Origin: Cricetomys ansorgei
Lineage: Eukaryota > Chordata > Mammalia > Rodentia > Nesomyidae
Assembly: GCA_026225945.1 (NCBI GenBank)
Contig: JAMJFZ010001074.1
Location: 4,591,001-4,655,000 of the forward strand
Direction: 5' to 3'
DNA: 64,000 nucleotides
The notes under the pieces were generated by a model that worked only from the letters and a program-made list of their open reading frames with translations, searched no databases and was not told where the DNA came from. Below are positions 21,836 to 34,082 of the stretch, one piece after another. A program made the translations under genes and the position numbers. Numbering within the stretch: the first letter of the stretch is position 1; the number at the start of each line of letters is the position of its first letter.

Positions 21836-23994
21836 TATGCGAAGATTTTTTAAGTTAAAAATTATATATTCTAAGCAATAATCATGGTTCAAATAGAAAT
21901 AAAAAAGAAATGGATGCATTATTTCAGAAAAAGGAAAAAAAATGATAAAGTGACAGTGATTTGATACTGTATTTGATTGCACTGGACAAAATGATCTTGA
22001 AATCCAACATTTAAATTGGAACGTTCATTATCAGCTTAAATGATATAGTTATTTTCCTTGTGACATGACCTTTAATTTTTAAAGCTCTTTCTTTAATGAT
22101 AGAAGTAGATAGATTTAGGTCACATTGGTTAAATTACAGACCTTTTATCTTCTTGTAAAGCAGACTAAAGATAATCTCAAGAGCAATTTTTACTTAAATT
22201 AGCTCTTGAAAGACATTTGAATAGATATTCCCATATTATGGGAATAATATTCACATAATATGTGAATTACAGACTGAAAACACAAGGTCTGTGCATTCTC
22301 CTATAAGAGACATATGATAGAATGAATTTAGTTCATGAGATAATTATTTTTAAATAACACGAGCATATACATTGAGTGAAGCAAGTAATTTGGAAATAGT
22401 TGAACATGTTAATAAATTGTTAAAGACACTCATTCCCTTTTAAAGTGGTCTTGTACTTTCAATTCTTCATTGACTACATGTGAGCCACATAATACAATAC
22501 AGACACTATGATGGTGACCAAGATAATTTAATCACATGTCAATATTTTACGAAGAAGTCAGATTAGAAACAAAAATGAAAAATAACAACAGAAATATGAA
22601 TAGGAAAAGTAGAAATGGAGAATGATTTAGAATTATAATTTAACCAAGACAATATGTTAATGGAATTTAGTTATGTTGATGTTTCAGTGACTTAAATTAT
22701 GTATGCAAAATTACAAAATACTAAACAACTTGGTATTTGTGGCATCAAAGTGTTTCAGCTGCTATTCATAAGAAGTCAAAAGACAATCATTGTAAAAATA
22801 TTTCAAAGAGCTACGATATGTTCAATTCTTATTTGATACCTGCATATATTTTTATTTAGTCTTAAAACATTCCTGTTATTAGAGATAACTAAATTAAAAT
22901 AACTAAGCTGTAAGGTATTTTTTTATAAAGTTTATAAAAATATTTCTGTTCTAGTGCAAGGTTTTTACTCTTGGACCTCCTGGCCAATAGTTCTGACAGA
23001 GATAGTTACTTCATTCTTTCCCCTTTCAGGATACATTTAATCTAAATTGAATTTTCCTCCTCAACCACTTGGGGAAGAATATACCTGCCTATCCTTTCAC
23101 TGCACATTAATTGTTGTATATTTGGAAATTTATGGTAGGTGCAGTTGCAAGTATTTGTAATGATTTAGATATTCATTCATGTTTGTGGATGGTAGTTGCT
23201 TTTCACTTTATCATTGAGGAGAACCTTGTTTGTATTAATGTGTCACAATGATCCTATGCATTCAATTATTGATGGGGATTTTATGATTCTTATTTTTGTC
23301 CTTTAGGAATGAAGTGTCTGTGTAATTTACCTAGAAGTGTTTGTATTTTCCATTTCCATTAGAGGTATTAGTTTCTAAAGTTGAGTGGATTGATAACTTA
23401 TCAAGAAACTGACAGAAGTTTTCATAATGGTTGGATCATTCATTCTATAATTCAACATCAGAGTTAGAAAAAATTCTTGGATTAATTCTGTGTTATTTTT
23501 ATTTTATCCATTCTGAAATTCATAAATTTGTACAACAATTTTTCATAGACACTATGCTTTTCATAGCCATGAAAGTTATATAAGATTGAGTATACTTTTT
23601 TATTATTAGTCATTTATGAACATTTGATGAACTTATTGAGTATTTTGTTAACATATATTCATATATATAATTCACATAATTATAATATATAATTAGGAAT
23701 ATATGTGCATGAATTACTCTGTGTGCATTAATATATGTATAACCTTGCAGGAAAGAAGAACATGTTAGATTCCCTGGACTTGAAGATATAAGTATTTATA
23801 AGTCTCCTGACATGAATCCAGGAAACTGAACTCGACTCCTTTGGAAGACTAGAAAGAAGTTTTAAGGTCTGAGGCATCAATCTAGAATCCCCTTTTTATA
23901 TCTTTTAGCATTTATATTTGTTAATATTTGCTTTTAATCTGATATTTGGATCTTTTTCTTTTCACTTATTATAAACATTTTAGTTCTTTGAAAA
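21836..23994. other. Unassigned A+T-rich sequence
   Basis: Over 2 kb without a confident repeat. A segment around 23400-23490 faintly resembles antisense L1 ORF2. Contains the paired palindromes at 22226-22267. Confidence 0.45.
22226..22267. repeat. Two adjacent perfect palindromes
   Basis: Palindrome 1: 10-nt arms 22226-22235 and 22237-22246 around one base. Palindrome 2: 9-nt arms 22249-22257 and 22259-22267 around one base. The inner arms (TATGGGAAT and ATTCACATA) also pair at 8 of 9 positions, so the two units are related to each other. Confidence 0.85.
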
Positions 23995-24141
23995 TTATAT
24001 ATAGTATATTTTTATAATGTTTGTCATACTCCCCAAACTTCTCTCAAATCCATTCCTACCTCCATATCTTCCCAACTTCATTCTGTGTGTCACTGTGTCT
24101 CTGTGTTGATTTCTCTCTATCTCTCTCTCTCTGTCTGTCTC

Positions 24142-24220
<79 letters not shown>

Positions 24221-24830
24221 AAGGCTCATTAAGTCCATTTTGTATTGTCCAACTACTCTTTTGACTGTGAGGCCTGCCCAGGAGTGTGGTCAATTTACCA
24301 GATGTCAACATATTAAAATCTGACTATCTCCCAACATCTATTAAATGTCAGTAGCTCCTCAGTTAAGCATGGAGCTATGTGTTATCTTCTTCCCCTTCAT
24401 ACTGGGATTTTCACTGAATTAACCTAGAACTTGTCTTTTGAATACTGAAACAGTCATTGTGAGTTTTTATGCACAATTTCCTTACTGAGTCAAGAACAAA
24501 CTATTTCCTTGAAGTGGCCTACCACCTCTGTCTCTTATATTCTTTTTGCTCCACCTCTTTCATGAAGATCCTTGAACCCTAATAGAAATCTGTGTTATAT
24601 ACATCATATTTAGAACTGAGAATTCCTAAGTCTCTTATTCTTTACACATTGACAAATTGTTAGTTTCTGTGTTAATTTACATCTACTGCTAGAAGTCTCA
24701 CTAATGAGTGTTGAAAGCTCCTCTTAACAATCACGTAGCAATATGTCATTAGGTGTCACTAGTATTAGTTACTTTCCTGGACTTATAACCTATCTAGCCA
24801 CACATTTTTGGCCTCTTTGAAAATGACAGG
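23995..24830 (-). mobile_element. LINE-1 3'UTR (Lx-like), with microsatellite
   Basis: Antisense 3'UTR landmarks in order: CCCAACTTCATTCTGTGTGT, the simple repeat, GTCCAACTACTC near 24247, CTCCTCAGTTAAGCATGG near 24355, TCTACTGCTAGAAGTCTC near 24683 and CAATATGTCATTAGG near 24740. Confidence 0.85.
24110..24217. repeat. (CT)n(GTCT)n(AC)n compound microsatellite
   Basis: About 60 bp of CT/GTCT followed by ~22 AC units, at the position where related L1 3'UTRs carry a CT-rich stretch. Confidence 0.95.
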
Positions 24831-25352
24831 TATAGATTAATCTCTTTGAGACAGCCTTAAATACAAACAAATACAAATACAAACAAAATACAAACAAAAA
24901 CAATACAAACAAAAACTGTTGGCTACTCCCTTAAAACATGTATGCCACTCTTGTAACAGTGGGCTCACAGTGCCAGACCAGTCATTTTCTAGGTAATCAG
25001 ATTTGTATCTCGGTGATAATGATGATTACTTCTCTACTATAATAGTATGCACATGAATTTTAACTTGAAAATTAGTCAATAGTGATAAAGCTTCCAATTT
25101 TGAATGAGGGAGATATCTTCATCTTCTATGACACAAAAATGTGGCAGTCTTCTGCAATCAGATCTTACTTTCAAGTTCTGGCTGATAATTAAGATAAATG
25201 GCAGTAGCCTGTAATGTTGCATATTCTACATGATAACAGTAGTGAAAGAGGTGACCAATTCTTGGTTCTTGAATTTGTTTCTCTATGGTACCACATAGTA
25301 TCTTTTTGGGAATTCTATTTCTTAGGGGTTACTACTTAAAAATAACTGAGAT
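24831..25352. other. Unassigned sequence with ATACAAAC-type low complexity
   Basis: A degenerate (ATACAAAC)n tract occupies 24857-24916. The rest is unassigned. Confidence 0.6.
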
Positions 25353-25557
25353 TCACTTATTTTTATTTTATGTGTGTGGGTGTTTTACTTGGCGTATGTC
25401 CTGGTACTTTGTGTGTACAGTGCCCATGGAGCACAGAAAAAAAATGTTGGATCCATTGGACATGGAGTTTCAGATAGCTTTGAGCTGCCATGTAGGTCTG
25501 GGAATATCATAGATCATCTGCAGTAGCAGTCGTGACCTTAACAGAGAGTCAACTCTT
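25353..25557 (-). mobile_element. B3-type SINE (B2-related)
   Basis: Antisense layout of B3: TTATTTTATGTGTGTGGGTG, a CCCATGGAGCACAGAA block, GTTGGATCCATTGGACATGG, GCCATGTAGGTCTGGG, and a decayed tRNA-like head near 25540-25557. Length ~205 bp is near full length. Confidence 0.8.
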
Positions 25558-28500
25558 AAACACAATACTACATTTTAAATTTGTACAAAACTGATTGCTT
25601 TTTCATGTTCTTGGTTTTTACCATGTTCCATAAAATCACTGTTCTCCAAATATGTGGACAACTTCAGGTGTCCTAAGAATTTTAGTGGTTTTTCTCTTGC
25701 ATACTTCTTTCCAAATTAGTGATCATGAATGCTTGTGTTAGATTTCTGTCATTAAAATAAACTATTATCTAAACAATATAAATTTTATTGCAACGATGTG
25801 GAGTTCAGCTATCTCACATAGTTCCCACTAGGAGTAAATTGAGATTTTGGTATAGCTGTATTCATTTCTATTGTCTCTTATTTGTATATCAAAGTCTTTT
25901 AGTTTCTTCCTTTGATGGTCTGCTATAAATCTCTGAACGTCAACTTTCATGTTACAGAAAATTTAGAATTAAGCCATTACTATGTTACCAAGTAGTTTTT
26001 CTCAAGTAGATGCTAAAATTAAAAAAAAAGTATTCATGAAATGTATTAGGTCACCCATAAGTAAGAAAGAATTGGCAGGGATTTGGAAATAAGAATCTAT
26101 GGAATCATGAAACACTATCATTTTGACTCTACAAAGATGGGTATGGGTGAAAGAGTAAATAGAAATGTTATAGAATGTAAAACATACTAAAGTAGTAGAT
26201 TTAGACCATTAATTTTTTTTTTCTGTAGAAACAAGTGTATTGGTATTTGTACCATTCCCAATGACTGGATATATCAAGTTGATCAATGAATTTCAGGATG
26301 TAGCAGAAAATGCAAATAGTCGATGTTAGTCACTATAACTGAAGGAATTCATGTTCATACCACAACACCTAAAGTCTAACAGTGATCCGTTAATGATAAA
26401 CTTTACCTTCTCAATAAACTTCATTTTCAGATTTTCTCATGTGCAGAATCATTAAGAAAATAATATAGAAAATTTCACACCCATTATCTTCTATTGTTAT
26501 TATTTTATGTTTTTGTTATTCATTGACACAAATAATAGGTTAGTTTATGTAAGCTAATACTAATTAATGGTGCAATAAAGTTACAATATCTCTGTCATTC
26601 AGAGGGACTGAACTTTTGTTGTACCCTCAGCTGAGTTAATAATATACTTTGAGAATATTTACAACTTAGCTTGTTCTTACTAAGAAGAATGTAATGCTGT
26701 GTGAGCACTTAAATCCAAACCTGAGTCATGTTTGTGAGACTGCCCAATTAAACATTCAAAATAAAAATCATTTTTCTATACATATATTTTTTTTAATTTC
26801 TGATATCCTACTGTGTACTTAATCTGTTTGTTTAACCTGCATTTGAAAGAACAGTATAACAACTAATCTTATTTTCCTTGGGCTTTTCATAGCTCAGCTA
26901 TTATATAGTTTTAATGCATAATTTTAAAATTAATTTCTGTAGTCTTCCATGTTCTTGATCCAGTGTTGTGAATGTGTACATGTTTGTGTTGTGGTAATGA
27001 TTTTTTAAAAGGAGCCAGCAGATGACAAACAATCTTGTACAATAAATATCTACTACAAGTATTGGAAACAACATACATATATAGCTTGTTAGCAGGACTA
27101 AGTGCTTCTGATTCAGTTAGGATCAGGAAAAAAATTATCTGTGAAATTCTATTCAAAATTTCTGTAAGAATCATTCATTTCTTTCTCATGTCATGTTCCC
27201 AAAAACTTCAATGAATATAGAGCAAAGTTTATGAGTGTGTGCACATTGGCTACCAAATAAGACCATTGCAAGAAAAAGTTTAAATAAAATAAAAGTTAGA
27301 ACAGTTTCATATAGTGATATTTTCATAGTCTATATGTGCTCTAAGCTACAAACATTTTTTTTGTAAAATGAATGACTTTCTTATATACAATATCAAGTTC
27401 TTTGAACTTTGTCATAAATAATTCTAGCTGAAATGTTAGATCAAATCTTTAATAAGTCTCTTGAAATACTCTACTCTTCTTTAGTAAGTATTATTATAAA
27501 TGGATCACACATCTAATGAATTATAATTACCAAATATAATAATATAACTAAAATATTTTAAATTACTTTCTCCCCAAATAACACATTTTGATAATTAGAC
27601 TTCTATTGCAATGGCAAAAGTACTAATAATAATAGTAGCAGAAGATTATTTGTGTCTTCTGATTTCAATAGGATTAATTTATTCTTGGTTTACCCCATGT
27701 CATATGGAGCATATTCATTTTATATCAAATGGAAAGAAGAGATGGTAGGAATGTCCAAAACAGATGATTATTGTCTTATTGATGTAATTCTTCTAGACAG
27801 GTTTTGTTACCTGAAATTTTCCAGAATTTCTTAAAATATTTTCATTTGATTCAGAATAGGCAATTGTGGTAGAAGTCTATATGTAAAAACTTACCATCCC
27901 CCAAGATTCATGTTCATCTTATAATGGAACACACTTAAATGCATCTAGAAGAGTCTTAATGAATAATCTAAATTTATAATCTTTTCTATTATTTGTGGCA
28001 AATGCTTAGCAATAAGATACCAAAATCCATTAAAAAAAGTTATGACACCCAATAAAGAGTGGCTCAGAGTAAGCATTCCCAATTCAAAATGGAAACCAGT
28101 TGCCAAGAAAGGAGGATGGGAGCAAAGCAAGACTAAAATCAGCAAAGCAAACAATAATATACCTTATGTTTGAATTCAATATCTAGGGTATATGTTATTA
28201 TGAATTAAGCTCTAATTGGTTTAGGTAGCACTATCCTTAGGTCTTGGCAATTGTAGCATGTGCATATGAGCTATTAACTGAGAAAATTTCAATACAAAGT
28301 TAAAATATAAATCCAATGAGATTTAATATAATGATATTTTCGCAGCCTATAAATGCCCTAAATTACCAACTTATATTCTCTTTTCGGTGCACTCTACTTA
28401 CTGCCTGTAGTGTTGGTAGGTATTTGTGTTCCTGAACTTTCCCATGTCCTTGAAAATCCATTGAAGTTAATGCTTCTCTTTTATAGAGTCATATATTAAT

Positions 28501-28780
28501 TTCCAGAAAGTTCATACAGTGAATCCCACTACTTTCAATCCTCTGCTTCCTCGAGTGTGCTAATGAAATCTAATTGGACGCAAACAAGGCAATGGAACTT
28601 AACATCCTATAAACCTGTGAAATTAAAATCGCATTGATCATTAGTTTCTTTTGAAACAAATCCATGTGGCATCCAAATCCTTTTCAAGCATAGACATAAT
28701 GGCTTCTAAGTACCTGAAATGCTATCATGAACAAATGTGTCATGCTCATGGATTAATATCATTAATATACAGAAAATAGC
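25558..28780. other. Unassigned A+T-rich sequence
   Basis: The longest stretch (3.2 kb) without a recognised repeat. Only short, strand-balanced reading frames. A patch at 28070-28155 faintly resembles antisense MaLR internal sequence. The 28540-28720 part is high-complexity and might be conserved non-coding DNA. Confidence 0.45.
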
Positions 28781-29140
28781 TGTAGTGGTTTTAATGAGAA
28801 TGACCCCTATAGGCTAATGCTTAGGCACCAAGGAGTGAAACTGAGGAGGATTAGGGAATGTGGTACTGTTGAAATAAGTGTGTCTCTTTTGGTGAGATTT
28901 GAGGTTTCAAAGGCCCATTATATTCCCAGTGCCTTTCTCTGTCTGCTGCCTAGGGAAAAGAATGTAATATCTCAACTATTTATCCAGAAACCTGGAGAAA
29001 AGCCTGTCTGCTTTGTACCATGATGATCATGGATATACATCTGGAACTGTAAGGCAAGTCCCAAATGAAATGCATCATTTTAATAAGAGTTGCCTTGATC
29101 ATGGTATCTCTTCCCAGCAAGCAAACAGTAACTAAAATAG
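28781..29140 (+). mobile_element. MaLR LTR (rodent MT/ORR1-like), near full length
   Basis: About 358 bp, starting TGTAGTGGTTTTAATGAG. It follows the MaLR order seen in THE1/MST-type LTRs: CCCCTATAGGC, GGTTTCAAAGG, CTGCTGCC, GGAACTGTAAGGCAAG, then GAGTTGCCTTGATCATGG near the end. AAAATAG occurs near both edges (28773-28779, 29134-29140), possibly a target duplication. Confidence 0.75.
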
Positions 29141-29159
29141 TTGCCATCCTACTCAAATC

Positions 29160-30540
29160 AATCTATAAATCAATGAAATCTCAATGAATATACCAAAACA
29201 GCCCTTCAGAAAAAAGGGTAATTTACAGCTTCAGTTAGAAACACAAAATCTCAGATTAGCTAAGAAAATTCCAAATTATACAAGAAAAAAATAAAACTGT
29301 TGGAGGTATCATCATTACTGACTTCAAGTTGTACTACAGAGGCATAGTAATAAAATCAGTATGATATTGGCATAAAAACAGGCATTCTGATTAATGGAAC
29401 CAAACTGAAGATAGTCATAAGATAAAGACATATACAGTAGAGGAATGATAGCATCAATAACAAATGATGCTAGTCAAACTAGAAAAATGCAAGAGGATCC
29501 ATCTACATCGCTGCACAAATCTCAATTCAAATTGGATAAAAACCCTCCACATAGAATCAGATACACTGAATCTCAGAGAAGAGAAAGTGGGAAGGCATCT
29601 TCAACTCATGCCACTAGAGGAGAAAGGTAACCACCAACACAGCTACATACCCTGCTATTTACAGTGAAAACCTTCCTGCATAAAATGCTGGGGCAATAGT
29701 ATTACAAACATTGAAGGAGAAATCAACCAGTCTTTGATTGGATTTATGGCCCACTCCATGAGATAGAATTCATGCCTGACATTGCTTGCTGTTCAAAGAC
29801 ATGAGACTAGATAAGCTGTGGGCCTCGGCGATAACTAAAAAGTATCTGCTTAAGGAAAGTAAAAGTAAATTGTAACTCTGATCAACAATTTTTTATATTC
29901 AGATAGTATCTTTCTCAGCTATCCTCAGAGAAACATCCTCCTTCAGAAGATGGGAAGTAATATAGAAACTCACAACTATACAATGTATAGAGAAGGAGAA
30001 ACTTTGAAACAGTCTGTCCTAAATGGTATGTCTTCATCAAACTCCTACAGTCAGAGTCCAGGGAATTTATGCAGAATAGGAGCCAGAAAAATTGCAAGAG
30101 CCAGAGTTGGTGGAAAAAAAAAGGAAATAGTGACTTACATACACAGTAGGATGGATACATATATGAACTCACAGAGACTGCAGCAGCATGCACAGAGACC
30201 TAAGGGATACTGAAAATCGAAGAAATAAACTTCCTCAGAGAATACTATATCAATCAGTTACCCAATTCCAAATAGTCAGCCCTGAAAATATACATAAAAG
30301 TAACATTATATAGACTGAGCAGTTTATATTTAAGAATCTATATGTTTACACATATATACACACACATATATATATATATGTATATATGTAATAAAAATAA
30401 AAAAAGAGACCATGAATATGAAAGGGAGATGTATGTGGGATGGATTGGACAGAATAAAAGAAGGGCAAAAATAATCAATTATATTCTAATCTTAAAAAAG
30501 GAAATTAAAAATACCAAAATTAATTTAAAAATTTTTTGCA
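29160..30540 (+). mobile_element. LINE-1 ORF2 fragment joined to 3'UTR and 3' end
   Basis: ORF2 C-terminal sequence (29160-29625) runs straight into 3'UTR (from ~29630, ACCACCAACACAGCTACATA), with several hundred bp of ORF2 missing between. The 3'UTR continues to a typical distal end: TCAGCCCTGAAAATATACAT near 30278 and GACCATGAATATGAAAG near 30409. All frames broken. Confidence 0.85.
30345..30393. repeat. TA-rich microsatellite inside L1 3' end
   Basis: CATATATACACACACATATATA run in the simple-sequence part of the L1 3'UTR. Confidence 0.85.
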
Positions 30541-31439
30541 TGGTTTTATACCATAACATTATATTGGTAGATAACAAATAGGAAACATTGTAAATATCTA
30601 CAGTTTACAGGTAAAAAGGCAAAGTTTATTCGCATGAAACCATTAAAAAAAATTGGAAACGAATACACACGATTAGGCCACAAAGTATTTTCAAAAAGTA
30701 AGCATATTTGAAGACCTTGAGCAACCTCCAGCTTTGCCCAGAATGACCCCTAACTACTTAAATTTGTTGATCATATCTTTCTCATACCAAGTTCAACATC
30801 TTTGCCCTTATAAAAAAATGTATCTTCTATAAATTGCTAGGAGCAAACATTGTTGACATATTATTCTTGGTGTTCTCCCAGAAATCAAGTCGTGCTTATT
30901 GCTAATGAATCTGCAATTTAAGATGTGCAGAAAGAAAATATGCCAAATGTTCTTGGTTTAAAAAAGGATAAAAGATATTTTATTAATTTTCCTCATTCTT
31001 AATATTGTGCTTTCTCTCTCCCAATCATCTGCTTTCATCGACAAATACTTCTGTTCTATAGCTAGGTCTAAATAAGTATCAACTTCTTTTATAAGGCAAT
31101 GTTCTCAGTATTTTAAAGGATAGTCATATGGAAACCACCATATTTTGGGATAAAACTTAATTTCCTTCCATATTCTAAGTCATAATGTAACTCTATAAAA
31201 TGTGAATATTTTATAAAATACATTCTCAATTCATATTGCATTATTATTCTGAGATGATCTTCCTTAAGAAATTATGCAATTGTAATATGAAATTTTCTTT
31301 CTAGACCATGAGACCTAAAGGCAGCAGAAACACCTTTAGGAATAAATAAAGCAGTCAACTTGTCAATAGATTACTCTTAAGAAATAAAAAGAGAGCTGAT
31401 GATGTATGTGTATCACATTTTCTTTATCTGTTCTTCTAC
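30541..31439. other. Unassigned A+T-rich sequence
   Basis: Nothing recognised. Confidence 0.5.
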
Positions 31440-31640
31440 TCTGGGGAACTTCAGTTGGTTCAACAACTTATATGAATGGATTTTGTGAATATTGGTGAAA
31501 TAAACATTGATGTACAGCTACCGCTGAGGTGTTTTACCTTTGAGTCTTTGTGATACTTAGGAGTATTGTAGTTGAGTCATATAGTAGTTCTATTTTTAGT
31601 TCTTTAAGAAACATCTATATTGATTTCTCTATTCCTATAA
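31440..31640 (-). pseudogene. LINE-1 ORF2 C-terminal scrap
   Basis: Plus strand GTCATATAGTAGTTCTATTT near 31578, followed by AAGAAACATCTATATTGATT, is a strong landmark of antisense ORF2. The upstream part (AATAAACATTGATGTACAG) fits the adjoining segment. Confidence 0.75.
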
Positions 31641-31642
31641 GG

Positions 31643-31646
<4 letters not shown>

Positions 31647-31684
<38 letters not shown>

Positions 31685-31767
31685 TACATACATACATACA
31701 TATATATACACACATATATATACATATACATATGTATTCATTTATGTATACATGTAATATATATATT
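31647..31767. repeat. (TA)n(CATA)n microsatellite
   Basis: About 36 bp of pure TA followed by CATA and TACA variants. It interrupts or terminates the L1 scrap on its left. Confidence 0.95.
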
Positions 31768-31919
31768 TCTCCAATTCGCACTCTCATAAGAATTTCTCAA
31801 AACAAAAAAACTCTTTGGTTCATCATGTTGTAATTTTGTGGTACCTGTGCATTGTTCTGTTATGGGTTTCATATCTAGGGCGAGTAGACAAGTGTGATGT
31901 GCCTTCCAGGAAATGTTTA

Positions 31920-32044
31920 ATTCCTTCCTTCCTTCCTTCCTTCTTTCCTTCCTTCCTTCCTCTCTCCCTCCCTCCCTCCCTCCCTCCCTCCCTCCCTCTC
32001 TCTTTCCCTTCCTTCCTTCTTTTCTTTCTTTTTCTTTTTTTCCT
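31920..32044. repeat. Long polypyrimidine tract (CCTT)n(CCCT)n(CTTT)n
   Basis: About 125 bp almost entirely of C and T, passing from CCTT to CCCT and back to CCTT/CTTT. It abuts the T-rich tail side of the antisense B1 at 32045, so it probably grew from that SINE's A-rich tail. Confidence 0.9.
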
Positions 32045-32204
32045 GTTTTTTTGGTTTTATTTTTTGAAACCGGGTTTCTCTGTTGTAACTCTGGCTGTTC
32101 TGCAACTCACTCTCTAGAGTAGCCTGCCTTCAAACTCACAGAGATTCACCTGCCTCTGCCTCCCAAGTGCTGGAATTAAAGGCATGTGCCACCACCTCCC
32201 AGCT
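32045..32204 (-). mobile_element. B1 SINE
   Basis: Antisense B1: CGGGTTTCTCTGTTGTAACTC, TCACAGAGATTCACCTGCC, CCTCTGCCTCCCAAGTGCTG, ATTAAAGGCATGTGCCACCA, ending CCCAGCT. Near full length, moderately diverged. Confidence 0.93.
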
Positions 32205-32284
32205 ATGTGATCTTTTTTAAGGTTTTTAAGAAAATGTTTTGTAATTCAACAAATCAGTGCCTCATTTAACACTCATTAGAGAAG

Positions 32285-32710
32285 CTTCTAACAATACAAG
32301 AGAATCAATACAGAGACCCACAACCCAACAGTGTGGAGAGACTGAGACTCTAGAGCAACAATTGCCTTCATCAGATGTTTTCTTTCATGGCTCAAGGTTC
32401 TGTGCAGAAAAGGAAGTGGAAACCATGTAAGAGCCAGAGCTGATGGATGATCCAAGGAAAATATGTCTTCCACACACCATAGGACTTTTGAATGTATGAA
32501 TTCAGGGACTGGAAAGAAGCACAAGATTTATACAACTTCAGCCCTGTATGGTCCCAATACTGAGAAAGGGATAGTGAACATGCGATCCTACCCCTAAACG
32601 GAAAGCTTTTGAAATTGATACAAATTGATACAAAGCAAAGGGAAAAACAGGGTGCTACATCTGTTTGCAATGTAAACATCTGGTTCAGAAATGCAAAAAG
32701 TTAACAGGTA
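32285..32710 (+). mobile_element. LINE-1 3'UTR fragment
   Basis: Sense 3'UTR landmarks: AGAGACCCACAACCCAACAG near 32312, GTAAGAGCCAGAGCTGATGG near 32428, and AATTGATACAAA repeated near 32615-32635. The repeated AATTGATACA is a local 13-bp tandem duplication. Confidence 0.75.
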
Positions 32711-32730
32711 AATTTTGAGGTGGGGAAAAT

Positions 32731-32896
32731 GATGAAACATTTTCATAAATTCTTTCAAGTTATCCATTTACACACACACATACACGCATACACCTTTACC
32801 AACAAACAAGGTTTAAACATTGATGGTCATGTTGTGTGTGTGTATATGTGTTTGTGTGTGTAAATGGATAATGAGATAAATTTATGAAAATGTTTT
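32731..32896. repeat. Long imperfect inverted repeat
   Basis: Left-arm blocks 32735-32750 (16 nt) and 32760-32778 (19 nt) are exact reverse complements of 32880-32895 and 32853-32871. The arms continue as CA/GT-rich sequence towards a loop of about 60 nt. A transcript would fold into a ~50-bp stem. Confidence 0.85.
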
Positions 32897-34082
32897 GCTT
32901 GTTAAATTCATTTTTTAAGATAATTAACAAAAATAGATTTGAAAGCTTGCTTGAGCTTATAAATCATGTAGGTGGTCCAGTGAGGACACAAACTCAGCCA
33001 CATGAACATTATATTAAATGGCATGAAGGAAACAGGGTAACACATGTTACCAGACACTCTGCATGTACTCTCAAGCTACAGTATTTCTCTCTTTAAGATA
33101 TTTGCTAAGTGGCCCAGTGGACAGTGCAAACTGCTTGAGGAGGAACTGACTCTACAGAGCATATATTTGCTGATAATGCACAGAATGAACAGGAGATATA
33201 AACAACATTTTGCTTTTATGCTGCTCTTTCAAGGTGAACCGGTAATGAATGATTAATCACCTCCCTACATTTGGCTTTGTTTATAAGAAATCTCACATGA
33301 TCAATAATTGATTGTTCTCTGAATGTAACCATACACAGACACTGAAAACAACTTGAACTTTTCTTCCAGAAAATAAAAGAACATGCATTTTGTTGGAGAA
33401 AATTAGGTAGAAGATTGGAGCATGTTTCATAGACATTAAGGACACTGAATACACATTCTAGTGGCAAAATGCCTACGTTAATATTTAGAAGTTATTATTG
33501 TAACTCCAATCAAAAAGAGAAGGCACATTTTATCCACATATAAAATGTTTCTTAAAGGAATGCAATAGAATCATTTATAAGCAGGCACCATTCAGCAGTT
33601 CTTTTCAAGATCAAGGGTTCCAAGCTTGTTAAGACATAGAATGTTTGCAGAAAGTTAAAATAACTGCATTTTTTAAGGGAAGGTGAAACATTTGATTCTG
33701 CAGAGAGGCTTGTTGAGTTAAAGAAGAAAGCTATACAAAAAGTTTCAGGAAGCCTCTGAAACTGATTGTATTTACTAGGCCTTTCCTCCTCAAAACACAT
33801 ATAAGACCCTCAGAACAATCAGAGCTGCCTGAAACAATCAGAGATCATCGCATTTGCCTAGAAGATGTTCAGATCAAGGAGTAAGGGGTACTCTCCAATC
33901 CACTGAGCTATCTTCAACTGTAAGTACACTCCAGATTTTCAGTTTTCATTAGAGAGAATGTACTTTAGTGATGCTGCTTTCTTTCAGTGACTTATTCTCC
34001 TATAAATGACCCCATCTAAATCCCCATAAGTAATCCATGTAAAACTTACTGATTCACTAAAATGGACAGACTTTGGTGGTAT
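32897..34082. other. Unassigned sequence
   Basis: No recognised repeat or coding pattern. ACAATCAGAG occurs twice 21 bp apart near 33815-33845. Confidence 0.5.

Noticed and set aside
24110..24217. Regularly repeated units as a possible CRISPR-like array
   Set aside because: Di- and tetranucleotide repeats only, with no spacers; the genome is clearly that of a rodent.
31815..32122. Ser/Pro/Leu-rich and Arg/Glu/Gly-rich frames
   Set aside because: Translations of the polypyrimidine tract and adjoining B1.
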